Of a stretch of DNA of 64,000 bases, positions 8,838 through 18,286 are shown one piece after another. Position numbers and translations under genes: made by a program. Position 1 is the first letter of the stretch. Each line of letters opens with the position of its first letter. The notes beneath the pieces were generated by a model that had not been told where the DNA came from, ran no database searches, and was given only the letters and a program-made list of their open reading frames with translations. The DNA comes from Spirosoma linguale DSM 74 (GTDB lineage Bacteria; Bacteroidota; Bacteroidia; Cytophagales; Spirosomataceae): positions 6,543,001 through 6,607,000 of the forward strand of contig CP001769.1 in the NCBI GenBank assembly GCA_000024525.1. Reading direction: 5' to 3'.

Positions 8838-11800
8838 ATGCGGAACATTGTTTTAAGACCAATTTTACTCGTCGGCCTCCTGCTCGTCAGTTTGCTAACT
8901 GCTCTTGGCTTCACTAAGCCAGGTCGTACTATCTGGACGAGAATTGCTTCTAAAGCGACGCATCGAGCGACAGCCAGGCGACCTGTATCCGTTGCACCCA
9001 AGGCGGTTGTCTCCGCGTATAAATTCGGGCCCGCAGCCAGGCCAGTTGAAGTGTTTGCTATGTCTGACAGTGGCCAGCAGTGGGTAGACAGCGTCTTCCA
9101 TACGCTCACCCCCGAGCAGAAAATCGGTCAGTTCTTCATGGTGGCGACCTTCTCAAATCGTCACGATAATCATTATCAATACATTGAACATCTCATTCAG
9201 ACAAATCATATTGGTGGCCTGATCTTCTTCCAGGGCGGCCCTTACCGGCAGGCTATTCTGACAAACCGCTACCAGGCAGCGTCGAAGGTTCCTTTACTCA
9301 TTGGTATTGACGGCGAATGGGGACTGGGAATGCGGCTGGACAGCACCATGAATTTCCCCAAGCAAATGTCGCTGGGAGCTATTCGGAACAACGAACTGAT
9401 CTACCGGATGGGTGCCGAAATTGGACGGCAGTGCCAGCGGCTGGGTATTCATATCAATTTTGCACCGGTATCCGACATTAACAGCAACCCGGCCAATCCG
9501 GTCATTGGTGTTCGGTCGTTTGGGGAGTCTAAAGAGAATGTTGCCCTGAAAGCGTCAGCTTACATGCGGGGATTGCAGCAGACCCGCGTCATTGCCACCG
9601 CCAAGCATTTTCCGGGCCACGGCGATACCAACGCCGATTCGCACCACACGCTGCCCACCGTTAGCCGGTCGTCGGAGCAAATGCGGGACATTGACCTGTA
9701 TCCCTTTCGCAAGCTTATTGCCGACAGTTTGATGGGCGTTGTTACCGGTCACCTGCACGTACCGGTGATGGACAATACGCCCGCGCTGGCCGCTACGTTG
9801 TCGGAAAAGATTGTTACTGAACTGCTCAAGAAAGAGCTGGGCTTCCGGGGGCTGGTCTTTACCGATGCTATGAACATGGGCGGCATCAGCCGGTCGCCGA
9901 AGGCGATGGACGTTAATCTCCGCGCCCTGATTGCCGGCAACGATATTTTGCTTTACCCGGAAAACGTTCGGGAGGCAACCCTGAACATACTGAATGCCGT
10001 TCAGCAGGGCGTTATCACACAGGAATTTATCGACGAAAAAGTCAAGAAGATCCTTCGCGCTAAATACTGGGCTGGTTTACATCACTATAAACCCATTAGT
10101 CTGGCGGGCCTGTCAGCAGAACTTAACTCACCCGAAGCGCAGCTCCTGAAACAGGAACTTTGCGAACAATCGGTAACCGTTATCGACAACAAGAAAGACC
10201 TGTTGCCTCTAAAGCAGCTGGATACGCTCAAGCTGGCATCGGTAGCGATTGGGGCCGAGCCGGGGAATGTATTTCAAAAAACGCTGACTCAATATGCGCC
10301 TTTCCAAACACTGGCCTACCCGGAGAAGCCCGTCTCGGAAGCCGATCTTTCCCATATTGTAGCGCAACTCACCGAAGCCAACACGGTTGTGGTTAGCTTT
10401 CACCGGATGAGTGAGTCGGCCCTTCGGAAATACGGTATTACGAAACCCTCCCTCGACTTAATTACCCGGCTGAAGCAGCAAGGCAAAAAAGTTATTGTAA
10501 CGGCCTTTGGTTCGCCTTATAGCCTGCCTCAGTTCGCTGCAGCCGACGCTCTGATTTGCGCTTATCAGGAGCTTGACGATATGCAGCGGGTGGTTCCCCA
10601 GGTTTTGTTTGGCGGACTGGGGGCAAAAGGCATGCTGCCCATCTCGACGGGTGATCTGAAGGTTGGTCTTGGGCATACGCTCAATCCGGAAGGGCGGTTA
10701 TCGACAGGTTCACCGGAGAGTGTTGGCATGAAAACGACAGTGCTGAACCAGATCGACGCCATTGCTCAGGGAGCCGTAAAGAATCACGTGGTACCCGGTT
10801 GCGAGATTCTGGTTGCCCGGAAAGGTAAAATCGTTTATAGCAAAAACTTTGGTGCGTTAACCTACGCGGCTGGTGCCGAAAAAGTGACCGATGAGACATT
10901 GTATGACCTGGCCTCGCTGACAAAAGTGCTGGCTACGCTACAGTCGGTCATGATTTTGTACGACCGCAAACAAATCGATCTGACGCAGAAAGCATCGCTG
11001 TATCTGCCGGAACTGCGCAATACGAACAAGCAAAACATAACCCTTCAGGACTTACTCTGGCACCAGTCGGGCATGGTTTCTTTTTACCCAACTACCTGGG
11101 ATCGGACACGGCTACCCGGCGGGGGGCTGAAAGCCGAGTACTACGGAGCTGTTCGGGATAGCCTGCATACACTTCAGATTGCGCCAACCCTCTGGGGGGT
11201 TCCGGCGCTGAAAGATTCTGTATGGAAGTGGGTTGTTCAATCGCCGATGTCGCGCAAAACGGACGAGTCGGGAAAACCGGCGTTCGTTTACAGCGACCTG
11301 AATTTTTTGACGCTGCAGAAAATCGTTGAGCGTGTCAGCAAGCAACCACTGGACAAGTTCGTTACCGAAAATGTGTATAAGCCGTTAGGGCTTCACCAGC
11401 TTGGGTTCACGCCCCTGCAACGGTTGCCAAACCCGCAATGTGCCCCCACCGAACAGGATACGTACTACAGAAACCAGCTTCTGGTAGGTACGGTGCACGA
11501 TCAGATGGCAGCCGTACAGGGCGGGATTTCCGGCCATGCCGGGCTGTTTGGCAATGCCCGTGACATTGCCACGCTGTTACAGATGAACTTACAAAAAGGC
11601 GTGTATGGCGACGAGCGGATTTTTCAGCCGATGACGGTGCCTTATTTTACACAAACCCTAAGCAATCGTAGCCACCGTGCGCTGGGCTGGGACAAGCCCA
11701 ATCCTGAAAGTGCCAGTAGCGTCTATATGGCGCAGCAGGCTTCGGCCCGCTCATTCGGCCATACGGGTTTTACCGGTAATGTGGTTTGGGTCGATCCTGA

Positions 11801-11921
11801 TCAGGACTTGATATTTGTTTTTCTTTCGAATCGTATCTACCCAACAGCCGGAAACAATTCTATCAATACAACAAAGCTCCGTCGACGCATCCACGAAGTT
11901 ATTTATAGTGCCATTCAGTAA
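8838..11921 (+). CDS. GH3 beta-N-acetylhexosaminidase fused to a serine beta-lactamase-like domain
   Basis: About 1027 residues with an N-terminal hydrophobic anchor or signal (about 5-25). The first catalytic module is family GH3: GIDGEWGLGMRL, AKHFPGHGDTNADSHHTLP (NagZ-type His/Asp motif) and FTDAMNMGG with the nucleophilic Asp. A GH3 C-terminal domain follows, then a class C beta-lactamase/transpeptidase-like module with SxxK in SLTKVLAT, a YSD in place of YxN, and HTG in FGHTGFTGN. It probably acts in the periplasm on peptidoglycan fragments: the first module releases GlcNAc, the second may hydrolyse an amide or ester. The same fusion is known in Bacteroidota. I chose ATG 8838; a GTG lies six bases earlier. 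Confidence 0.9.
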   Translation: MRNIVLRPILLVGLLLVSLLTALGFTKPGRTIWTRIASKATHRATARRPVSVAPKAVVSAYKFGPAARPVEVFAMSDSGQQWVDSVFHTLTPEQKIGQFFMVATFSNRHDNHYQYIEHLIQTNHIGGLIFFQGGPYRQAILTNRYQAASKVPLLIGIDGEWGLGMRLDSTMNFPKQMSLGAIRNNELIYRMGAEIGRQCQRLGIHINFAPVSDINSNPANPVIGVRSFGESKENVALKASAYMRGLQQTRVIATAKHFPGHGDTNADSHHTLPTVSRSSEQMRDIDLYPFRKLIADSLMGVVTGHLHVPVMDNTPALAATLSEKIVTELLKKELGFRGLVFTDAMNMGGISRSPKAMDVNLRALIAGNDILLYPENVREATLNILNAVQQGVITQEFIDEKVKKILRAKYWAGLHHYKPISLAGLSAELNSPEAQLLKQELCEQSVTVIDNKKDLLPLKQLDTLKLASVAIGAEPGNVFQKTLTQYAPFQTLAYPEKPVSEADLSHIVAQLTEANTVVVSFHRMSESALRKYGITKPSLDLITRLKQQGKKVIVTAFGSPYSLPQFAAADALICAYQELDDMQRVVPQVLFGGLGAKGMLPISTGDLKVGLGHTLNPEGRLSTGSPESVGMKTTVLNQIDAIAQGAVKNHVVPGCEILVARKGKIVYSKNFGALTYAAGAEKVTDETLYDLASLTKVLATLQSVMILYDRKQIDLTQKASLYLPELRNTNKQNITLQDLLWHQSGMVSFYPTTWDRTRLPGGGLKAEYYGAVRDSLHTLQIAPTLWGVPALKDSVWKWVVQSPMSRKTDESGKPAFVYSDLNFLTLQKIVERVSKQPLDKFVTENVYKPLGLHQLGFTPLQRLPNPQCAPTEQDTYYRNQLLVGTVHDQMAAVQGGISGHAGLFGNARDIATLLQMNLQKGVYGDERIFQPMTVPYFTQTLSNRSHRALGWDKPNPESASSVYMAQQASARSFGHTGFTGNVVWVDPDQDLIFVFLSNRIYPTAGNNSINTTKLRRRIHEVIYSAIQ

Positions 11922-11978
11922 CTGATTTAGTATTCTAGAGGTATTTACAACCCTAAAGCACCTTTTTAAGGCGAGCAG

Positions 11979-12006
11979 GCCACTTCTTACGGGGAGTGGC
12001 TTTTTT
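11979..12006 (+). terminator. Rho-independent terminator of the GH3 fusion gene
   Basis: GCCACT (11979-11984) pairs with AGTGGC (11995-12000) and is followed by six T. Confidence 0.75.
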
Positions 12007-12205
12007 GTTGATACAAGTGCCTCAACATGCCTATTTATCGAATAGAGAGCACTTCATTTTTAATAAGCGCGAAATTACTCGTCTATGTTTACCCATTTTC
12101 ATCCGAACAGGAGTGTTCACCGTAGCCGGATTACGACTTACTGAACTCACTAAATCGTCCATAAATGCATTAACTTTAGGCGTTTAATTGATTTACTCTT
12201 TACTT

Positions 12206-15200
12206 ATGAAGGGACGTATATTATACTCCTGTTTACTTACCTGGTTATGCATTGCCGGGCTAACTAACCAAAGTCTGGCACAGACAATAACCAGTGTCAC
12301 TTTTCCTGCAGCAACTGTCTGCCCGGGTAGCGATGTTACCGTTTCGTACACCATAAGTGGTACGTTCGCTGCTGGCAATACGTTTACAGCCTTTTTGTCT
12401 AACTCGGCAGGCACGTCATTCCCGACTAACGTGGGGTCTGTTTCCAGTGTAGTTGCCGGGACAATTACGGCCAGAATTCCGGCGGGAACGGCTAACGGAT
12501 CAGGCTATCTCATTCGTGTTGTTGCGAGTAACCCGAACGTTAATGCAACAAGCGGCAGCCAGCTTACGGTTTCGGCGCCATCGGCTCCAGGCGTATCGCC
12601 CCCTTCAGCCTACTGCCAGGGCGATGCGGCACAAGCACTTATTGCGACGGCCACTTCGCCAGCTACATTAAGATGGTATGGCACAGATCAGACGGGGGGT
12701 ACGGCGTCAACGGTGGCAACTATCCCCGGCACAACGTCTACCGGTAGCACAACCTACTACGTGAGCCAGGTATTGAGTGGCTGCGAAGGCCCACGCGCCG
12801 GTATAGTTGTTACGGTAAAAGGTAAACCCAGCGCACCAGGTGTTAGTGGTGTAAATTACTGTGTTGGCCAGACAGCCGGTTCGCTAACGGCCTCGGTAGC
12901 AGCAGGCGGTTCGCTGAACTGGTATGGTACCAGCGCATCGAGTGGGTCAGCGTCATCAGTAGCTCCTATCCCTTCCACAGGATCAGCGGGCACAACAACA
13001 TACTATGTCAGTCAAACAGTAGACGGCTGCGAAGGCCCACGTGCTGGTCTGGCAGTAACGGTAAATGGTATACCTTCTGCCCCGACAACTACCACACCCG
13101 CTCCTTACTGCGAAGGCGCTACGGCCCTGGCTCTGTCGGCAACACCGTCCGCAGGCGGAACCCTACGATGGTATGGTACTGAAGCAACAGGCGGCACATC
13201 AGTAACCAATGCTACCACACCCAACACAACGATCGTTGGCACCACCAACTACTACGTCAGTCAAACAGTAAACAACTGTGAGAGTCCAAGGGCCGCCATT
13301 CCGGTAGTAGTGCGGGCAAGCCCTTCAGCTCCGGCAACTACACCTGCTCCTGATTACTGTCAGAACCAGACGGCGAGTGCACTGGTCGCAACACCAGCTG
13401 CAGGGGCAACCTTGAACTGGTATGGAACGGCCGCCAGCGGTGGTGCAGCCTCGGCAATAGCGTCTGTACCCGCAACAACCCAGGCCGGAACATTTACCTA
13501 TTATGTTAGTCAGACGGCAAACGGCTGCGAAGGGCCACGCGCCAGTATCGTTGTTACGGTAAAGGGTACGCCCAGTGCACCAACCGTTTCCAGTCCGCTT
13601 ATTGCCTGCCAAAATCGGACTGGTTATGCGCTGACAGCCACTCCTTCTGGCGGAGGTACCCTAAACTGGTATGGTACGTTGGCTACGGGTGGTACCTCTA
13701 CTGCTACTGCTCCTACGCTGTCAACAGTATCATTAGGATCGACAAACTATTATGTCAGCCAGTCCGTAAACGGTTGTGAAGGGGCGCGTGCCCTCATCAC
13801 CGTTACGGTCAATGCTGTGCCAGCTGCTCCGGTCGCCACGGCTCCCTCTCCTTATTGCGAGGGCACTACGGCCTTACCCCTAACCGCTACAGGGCAAAAT
13901 CTGAAATGGTATGGCACCGCAGCAACGGGTGGAACCGGTTCCAGCAGCCCTACAATTCCCACTACTGCTCTATTCGGGTCAACGAATTATTTCGTCAGTC
14001 AAACCGTAAGCGGCTGCGAGAGCGAGCGGACGAGCATTCTGGTCGTGGTAAAGGATACACCGGCTGCTCCTGGTGTATCGGCTGTTGAGTTTTGTCAGGA
14101 AGCAGCACTACCGGTACTGACGGCTACCCCAGTTGCTACGGCTACAATCAATTGGTACGGTACCTTATCAGTCGGAGGTGTAGCCTCGACAACAGCACCA
14201 GTGCCAAGCAAAACAGTGGTTGGCACTACCGTTTATTACGTCAGCCAGACACTGGATGGTTGTGAAGGGCCCCGTGCTTCGTTGAGCGTACGCGTCAAGG
14301 CGACACCCAGTGCCCCTGGCGTTGCTGCCGTCAGCTACTGCAATAACAGCCAGGCACAGCCCCTGACCGCTACCGCTGCGGGGCCGACACTCAAATGGTT
14401 TGATGCCGCCGATAAGTTACTTACCGAGGCTCCAACGCCCAATACAGGCAGCGTAGGCGACCAGACGTTTAAAGTATCACAGGTATCGAGCGAAAACTGC
14501 GAGAGTCTCAAAGCTACCATAACCGTTACGATCAAACCATTACCTGCTCCTCCCGGTGTTAAGCCACTTACTTACTGCCAGAAGCAGATAGACCAGATCC
14601 CACAAAATGTAACACCGCTGGAGGCTACGGGATCGAACCTAAAATGGACGCTCAGCGACGGAAATCCGTTCTCCGGCTCCCCTACCCCTTCTATTGATAA
14701 AGCCGGTACTCAGATTTTCCTGGTCACGCAAACGGTAAACGGCTGCACGAGTACAGCGGCACGGCTGGAAGTATCGGTGCTAACTCCTGCAATTCCTACC
14801 GTGCTAAAGCCAGTAGTTACCTATTGTATCAATGACCGGGCGGTGCCGCTGGAAGCCAGTACGAACGAAACAGGTGCCCAGCTACGGTGGGTAGATCCGG
14901 CGGGTAACGTCACCGTCAACGCACCCACTCCCCCAACCCTGAATAAAAACGTGCAGGAGGGTGGCGATGCATTCTATGTTTATCAGATCGCTAACTACGG
15001 ATGCGCCAGTGCCCGGGCCACCGTTCGGGTCATTGTCAACACCCCTCCAACGCTGGCTCTGGCAGCGCCGGTTGCATCCGTAAATCTTGGTCAGCGAGCA
15101 CCTTTACAACTTAAATTTACGGGTGCCGGGCCCTACAGCTACAGCCTAACCGAAGGTTACTCGGGCCAGACTAGGGGCGATACAACCATTTCCGTATTAC

Positions 15201-16117
15201 CACGTAGCAATACGACGTATCAGATCGTCAGTGTTAGTAATGCATGTGGCGTAGGGCTACCCGGAACAACGGCTACGATTACCGTTCGGGTACCAACGGT
15301 ATCGACAAGTTCGTTTGCCACAACGACGTTGTGCGCTGGCACATCAATATCGGTGCCCTTCACGACAACCGGCGAGTTTAATACCGGTAACGCATTTCGT
15401 ATCGAAGTGGCCAGTGTGGCCGACACATCGAAAAAATTCACGTTCCAGACCACGGCTGCCGGTTCACCCGTTACGGGAACAATCCCGATCTCACTGGCAA
15501 GCGGGCAGTACTACGTGCGGATAAAAGCCGATAATCCGGAAATTGGCATTATAGGCTCCAATAGCCCTACCCTGCTGACGGTACGTTCCTTACCAACCGC
15601 TACGCTGACCGGAACACAGAATATCTATGAAGGCTCTCCGGCTAACTTGACCATCACATTTGGAGGAGATGGCCCCTGGGACGCTATCTATGCCGATAGC
15701 CTCCGCACGTACCCAATCACAGCAAGCACTAGTCCGTTAATTGTGGAGGCTCGTCCAGCCCGAACAACCGCTTATCGGCTGACCAGCGTAACCAACAGTT
15801 GCGGCAGCGGCCCGGTTTCGGGTACCGCCACAATCTCTGTGCTGCCGTTGCTGGGCGTGGATGATAACTCGCTCGACCCACTGGTGAAGGCGTATCCGGT
15901 ACCAACCGTCACCAAGCTGATTGTTGAACTCAATCTGCCCCTGACCCGTGATCCGGCCATTTTATCCCTGACCGATCAACGTGGAAAGCCCGTTCTGCAG
16001 CACACAACCCGCGGCCAGATGAATGAGCTGGATTTAAGCGGACAGCCAAGTGGGTTGTACATCTTGCGTATCCGGGTTGGAGATCGGGAGACAGCCCGAA
16101 AAGTACTGAAGCAGTAG
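12206..16117 (+). CDS. Large secreted T9SS protein with tandem Ig-like repeats
   Basis: About 1303 residues. A signal peptide begins MKGRILYSCLLTWLCIAGL and ends SLAQ. A beta-domain with TVCPGSDVTVSY follows, then ten tandem Ig-like repeats of about 80 residues, each with a Cys in YCxG-type context, a W near WYGT, and a second Cys in GCEGPRA. Repeats 1-7 are similar, 8-10 diverged. A second copy of the N-terminal domain type (TLCAGTSISVPF) comes after the repeats. The last 80 residues (YPVPTVTKLIVEL, then GLYILRI) are a type A T9SS sorting domain. This is the build of a surface adhesin or scaffold. I prefer ATG 12206; the frame also has a TTG at 12188. Confidence 0.88.
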   Translation: MKGRILYSCLLTWLCIAGLTNQSLAQTITSVTFPAATVCPGSDVTVSYTISGTFAAGNTFTAFLSNSAGTSFPTNVGSVSSVVAGTITARIPAGTANGSGYLIRVVASNPNVNATSGSQLTVSAPSAPGVSPPSAYCQGDAAQALIATATSPATLRWYGTDQTGGTASTVATIPGTTSTGSTTYYVSQVLSGCEGPRAGIVVTVKGKPSAPGVSGVNYCVGQTAGSLTASVAAGGSLNWYGTSASSGSASSVAPIPSTGSAGTTTYYVSQTVDGCEGPRAGLAVTVNGIPSAPTTTTPAPYCEGATALALSATPSAGGTLRWYGTEATGGTSVTNATTPNTTIVGTTNYYVSQTVNNCESPRAAIPVVVRASPSAPATTPAPDYCQNQTASALVATPAAGATLNWYGTAASGGAASAIASVPATTQAGTFTYYVSQTANGCEGPRASIVVTVKGTPSAPTVSSPLIACQNRTGYALTATPSGGGTLNWYGTLATGGTSTATAPTLSTVSLGSTNYYVSQSVNGCEGARALITVTVNAVPAAPVATAPSPYCEGTTALPLTATGQNLKWYGTAATGGTGSSSPTIPTTALFGSTNYFVSQTVSGCESERTSILVVVKDTPAAPGVSAVEFCQEAALPVLTATPVATATINWYGTLSVGGVASTTAPVPSKTVVGTTVYYVSQTLDGCEGPRASLSVRVKATPSAPGVAAVSYCNNSQAQPLTATAAGPTLKWFDAADKLLTEAPTPNTGSVGDQTFKVSQVSSENCESLKATITVTIKPLPAPPGVKPLTYCQKQIDQIPQNVTPLEATGSNLKWTLSDGNPFSGSPTPSIDKAGTQIFLVTQTVNGCTSTAARLEVSVLTPAIPTVLKPVVTYCINDRAVPLEASTNETGAQLRWVDPAGNVTVNAPTPPTLNKNVQEGGDAFYVYQIANYGCASARATVRVIVNTPPTLALAAPVASVNLGQRAPLQLKFTGAGPYSYSLTEGYSGQTRGDTTISVLPRSNTTYQIVSVSNACGVGLPGTTATITVRVPTVSTSSFATTTLCAGTSISVPFTTTGEFNTGNAFRIEVASVADTSKKFTFQTTAAGSPVTGTIPISLASGQYYVRIKADNPEIGIIGSNSPTLLTVRSLPTATLTGTQNIYEGSPANLTITFGGDGPWDAIYADSLRTYPITASTSPLIVEARPARTTAYRLTSVTNSCGSGPVSGTATISVLPLLGVDDNSLDPLVKAYPVPTVTKLIVELNLPLTRDPAILSLTDQRGKPVLQHTTRGQMNELDLSGQPSGLYILRIRVGDRETARKVLKQ
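12584..15050 (+). repeat. Tandem coding repeats of the Ig-like region
   Basis: Ten coding repeats with a period of about 245 bp, starting near 12584, 12829, 13074, 13321, 13570, 13816, 14056, 14305, 14540 and 14780. Words such as GGCTGCGAAGGCCCACG and TGGTATGG recur at fixed phase. Such repeats can expand or contract by recombination. Confidence 0.75.
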
Positions 16118-16125
16118 AATTGGTT

Positions 16126-16201
16126 ATTAGTTATTGAGTTGATACGTCATTTTATGTATCGGACGCGAAGGCTCCAAGTATGTATTGACTCAATAACTAA
16201 T
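16126..16201. repeat. Inverted repeat between the T9SS gene and tadA
   Basis: A 14-bp perfect arm pair (16126-16139 and 16188-16201, ATTAGTTATTGAGT) with a 48-nt spacer. It probably serves as terminator of the upstream gene. Confidence 0.6.
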
Positions 16202-16222
16202 TCCAATTAACCAATAACCAGC

Positions 16223-16657
16223 ATGCCCGACGACTACTTTATGGAAATAGCGCTGACGCTGGCGGAAGAAGCCGCCGATAACGGCGAAATTCCCGTTGGC
16301 GCCATTGTTGTTTGTCGGAACCGAATCATTGCCAAAGCGCGCAACCAAACGGAGCAGTTAAAGGATGTAACAGCCCATGCTGAGATCATGGCGATTACAT
16401 CAGCTACGCAATACCTGGGCAGTAAATACCTGCCAGACTGCACCATGTACGTAACACTGGAACCTTGTGTCATGTGCGCCGGTGCGTTATTCTGGGCGCA
16501 GCTCGGCCGACTCGTTATAGGAGCAGCTGATGCCAGGCGAGGATACAGCCGTGTGGAAACGAATCTGTTACACCCGAAAACCAGAGTCGAAACCGGCGTT
16601 TTGGCCGAAGAAAGTCAGGCTTTGCTCGCTAAGTTTTTTACACGCTTAAGAACATAA
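16223..16657 (+). CDS. tadA: tRNA-specific adenosine deaminase (TadA-like nucleoside deaminase)
   Basis: 144 residues of the zinc cytidine/deoxycytidylate deaminase fold. Zinc ligands and the catalytic acid are H52-A-E54 and the PCVMC motif (C82, C85), with EIPVGAIVV upstream as in TadA. The enzyme converts A34 to inosine in tRNA-Arg(ACG), an essential step for reading CGN codons. The C-terminal part LLHPKTRVETGVL and the final helix are also TadA-like. A guanine deaminase is the main alternative, but the length and motifs favour TadA. It stands alone between the T9SS gene and superoxide dismutase. Confidence 0.88.
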   Translation: MPDDYFMEIALTLAEEAADNGEIPVGAIVVCRNRIIAKARNQTEQLKDVTAHAEIMAITSATQYLGSKYLPDCTMYVTLEPCVMCAGALFWAQLGRLVIGAADARRGYSRVETNLLHPKTRVETGVLAEESQALLAKFFTRLRT

Positions 16658-16713
16658 TTCGAAATAGGGTTGTTACTTCAACCGATTGTTCTTCCATCTA
16701 ACTGATTAGTAAA

Positions 16714-17328
16714 ATGGCATTTGTATTAGACCCACTTCCTTACCCAAGCGATTCGCTCGAACCGAATATCGACAAGCAAACCATGGAAATTCACCACGGA
16801 AAGCACCACAACGCGTACGTGACGAATCTCAATAACGCCATTGCAGGCACCGAAATGGAGAATAAATCCATTGAAGACCTCCTGGCTTCAGTAAGTTCAG
16901 CGCCCGTTGCGGTTCGTAATAATGGAGGTGGTCACTACAACCACACCTTGTTCTGGAATACTATCTCTGGAAGCGGTGGTGGTCAGCCAACCGGTACACT
17001 GGCCGAAGCTATCGACTCGAAATTCGGCTCGTTCGACGCCTTTAAAGAAGAATTCACCAAGGCAGCAACCACCCGTTTTGGTTCGGGCTGGGCGTGGCTG
17101 ATCGTTACTCCCGAAGGCGAACTAGCTATCACGTCATCGCCAAACCAGGATAACCCACTCATGGACATTGCCGAAGTAAAAGGTTTCCCTATCATCGGTC
17201 TCGACGTTTGGGAGCACGCTTACTACCTGAAATACCAAAACCGCCGACCCGATTACATTGCGGCTTACTTCAATGTCGTTGACTGGGCTGCCGCCGAAAA
17301 ACGGTACCAGCAGGGCAAACAGGCGTAA
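16714..17328 (+). CDS. Superoxide dismutase (Fe/Mn family)
   Basis: 204 residues, the usual length of a cytosolic Fe/Mn superoxide dismutase. The four metal ligands are visible: H27 in [10 protein letters not shown]77 in [12 protein letters not shown]164 and H168 in [13 protein letters not shown]. It disproportionates superoxide to oxygen and peroxide. The choice between Fe and Mn cannot be settled by eye. It is monocistronic, followed by a hairpin at 17343-17404. Confidence 0.95.
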   Translation: MAFVLDPLPYPSDSLEPNIDKQTMEIHHGKHHNAYVTNLNNAIAGTEMENKSIEDLLASVSSAPVAVRNNGGGHYNHTLFWNTISGSGGGQPTGTLAEAIDSKFGSFDAFKEEFTKAATTRFGSGWAWLIVTPEGELAITSSPNQDNPLMDIAEVKGFPIIGLDVWEHAYYLKYQNRRPDYIAAYFNVVDWAAAEKRYQQGKQA

Positions 17329-17342
17329 TAGATGCATTCGTG

Positions 17343-17404
17343 TGAGTTATAAATGATGATTTTTCTGCCGCTCGACTGCAAAAAAACTTATCATTTATAA
17401 CTCA
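17343..17404. repeat. Inverted repeat after superoxide dismutase
   Basis: 15-bp arms (17343-17357 and 17390-17404, TGAGTTATAAATGAT) with a 32-nt spacer. It probably ends the superoxide dismutase transcript. Confidence 0.6.
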
Positions 17405-17422
17405 TAATTCACAAATCATCAT

Positions 17423-17430
17423 TACTTTTG
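17423..17430 (+). promoter_or_regulatory. -7 promoter element of tRNA-His
   Basis: TACTTTTG fits TAnnTTTG and lies 14 nt before the tRNA-His 5' end. No good TTG at the -33 position. Confidence 0.5.
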
Positions 17431-17443
17431 CACTCTCAAAAAC

Positions 17444-17518
17444 GGTGATTGTAGCTCAGTTGGTTAGAGCGCCGGATTGTGGTTCCGGAGGTCGCGGGTT
17501 CGAGCCCCGTCTTTCACC
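17444..17518 (+). tRNA. tRNA-His (anticodon GTG)
   Basis: The sequence folds as a tRNA with D-arm GCTC/GAGC, anticodon stem CCGGA/TCCGG around loop TTGTGGT (anticodon GTG, 17479-17481), and T-arm GCGGG/CCCGT with TTCGAGC loop. The extra 5' G (17444) opposite the discriminator C is the hallmark of tRNA-His. The acceptor stem GTGATTG/CTTTCAC has two adjacent T-T oppositions (positions 5-68 and 6-67). CCA is not encoded. Confidence 0.93.
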
Positions 17519-17525
17519 CCTCCTA

Positions 17526-17554
17526 AAAAGGCCTTGATTTCGTCAAGGCCTTTT
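17526..17554 (+). terminator. Rho-independent terminator of tRNA-His
   Basis: AAAAGGCCTTGA (17526-17537), loop TTTCG, TCAAGGCCTTTT (17543-17554). A perfect 12-bp stem, 8 nt after the tRNA. Confidence 0.85.
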
Positions 17555-17624
17555 GTCGTTTATGGCGATTTTGTATCATTCGGTTCGATCAGCCGAACGC
17601 TATTACACTGGGACTTTCTGCCTG

Positions 17625-18197
17625 TTAAACCGTGAATAACTCCTCGACCGTTAATTGAAGGTCGGGAACTACCGGAGCAGCATTGAAGGTGTCATTCTCA
17701 AAACAAGTGACGTTATGCCGGGGCGAGGAAAAAACCCGCACCATACGCAGTTCGGGGTGGATGTGCCAAACGACCTGCACGCCAGCGTTAAAATACTCGA
17801 TGATTTTCGACTCTACCCGCTTAACCGTATCGCTGGGCGAGATTAGTTCAATTACGAAGAATGGGATGGGGTGCTGATCGGCACCGGAATCTCGAATTTG
17901 TGATGCTGTAAAAAAAGCAGCGTCGGGTATACGCATCTGGTCATCCGTTAACCAACATTTAGTTTCTGGAAGAATTTCTCCCATTTGCTGATAAGCAACC
18001 GTTTGTGTAAACTTTCGCAGTATCTTCTGAACAATAGGACGCTCAACATTCTTCATTCCATCGGTGGGTATAGCCAATCCATTCTCAAATTCATACAGAA
18101 AGCCATCGTCGGGGTTCCAGTTCAGGAACTGCTCCTTCGACATGGGAATACCAACAACGGCTTCCTCTTCTGTAGCGTCAAGCAGTGTACTTTCCAT
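17625..18197 (-). CDS. Uma2 family protein (PD-(D/E)XK nuclease-like, former DUF820)
   Basis: 190 residues with the Uma2 plan: an N-terminal YEFENGLAI segment, a central MRIPDAAFF, and the core FFVIELISPSDTVKRVESKIIEYFNAGVQVVWHI, whose spaced Glu and Lys match the ExK-type nuclease-like site. Members occur in many copies in Bacteroidota and cyanobacteria, and their true substrate is not established. It lies alone, separated from the M16 protease gene upstream by an exact 40-bp palindrome. Confidence 0.85.
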   Translation of the reverse strand: MESTLLDATEEEAVVGIPMSKEQFLNWNPDDGFLYEFENGLAIPTDGMKNVERPIVQKILRKFTQTVAYQQMGEILPETKCWLTDDQMRIPDAAFFTASQIRDSGADQHPIPFFVIELISPSDTVKRVESKIIEYFNAGVQVVWHIHPELRMVRVFSSPRHNVTCFENDTFNAAPVVPDLQLTVEELFTV

Positions 18198-18228
18198 AGC
18201 TTTTGAGGTTTTACGTAAATATAGAAAA

Positions 18229-18268
18229 AGTCGTGCGTAGTTTGTACCGGTACAAACTACGCACGACT
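18229..18268. repeat. Perfect 40-bp palindrome
   Basis: Every base from 18229 to 18268 pairs with its mirror partner, centred on CCGG with no loop (half-site AGTCGTGCGTAGTTTGTACC). It lies between the stop codon of the M16 protease gene and the start of the Uma2 gene, both on the minus strand. It can act as terminator or cruciform. Confidence 0.9.
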
Positions 18269-18286
18269 CAAGACAAACTACTCCGG

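Noticed and set aside
12584..15050. Regular repeats that could be taken for a CRISPR-like array
   Set aside because: The period of about 245 bp, the open reading frame and the Ig-like protein pattern show coding repeats; no short identical repeats with unique spacers.
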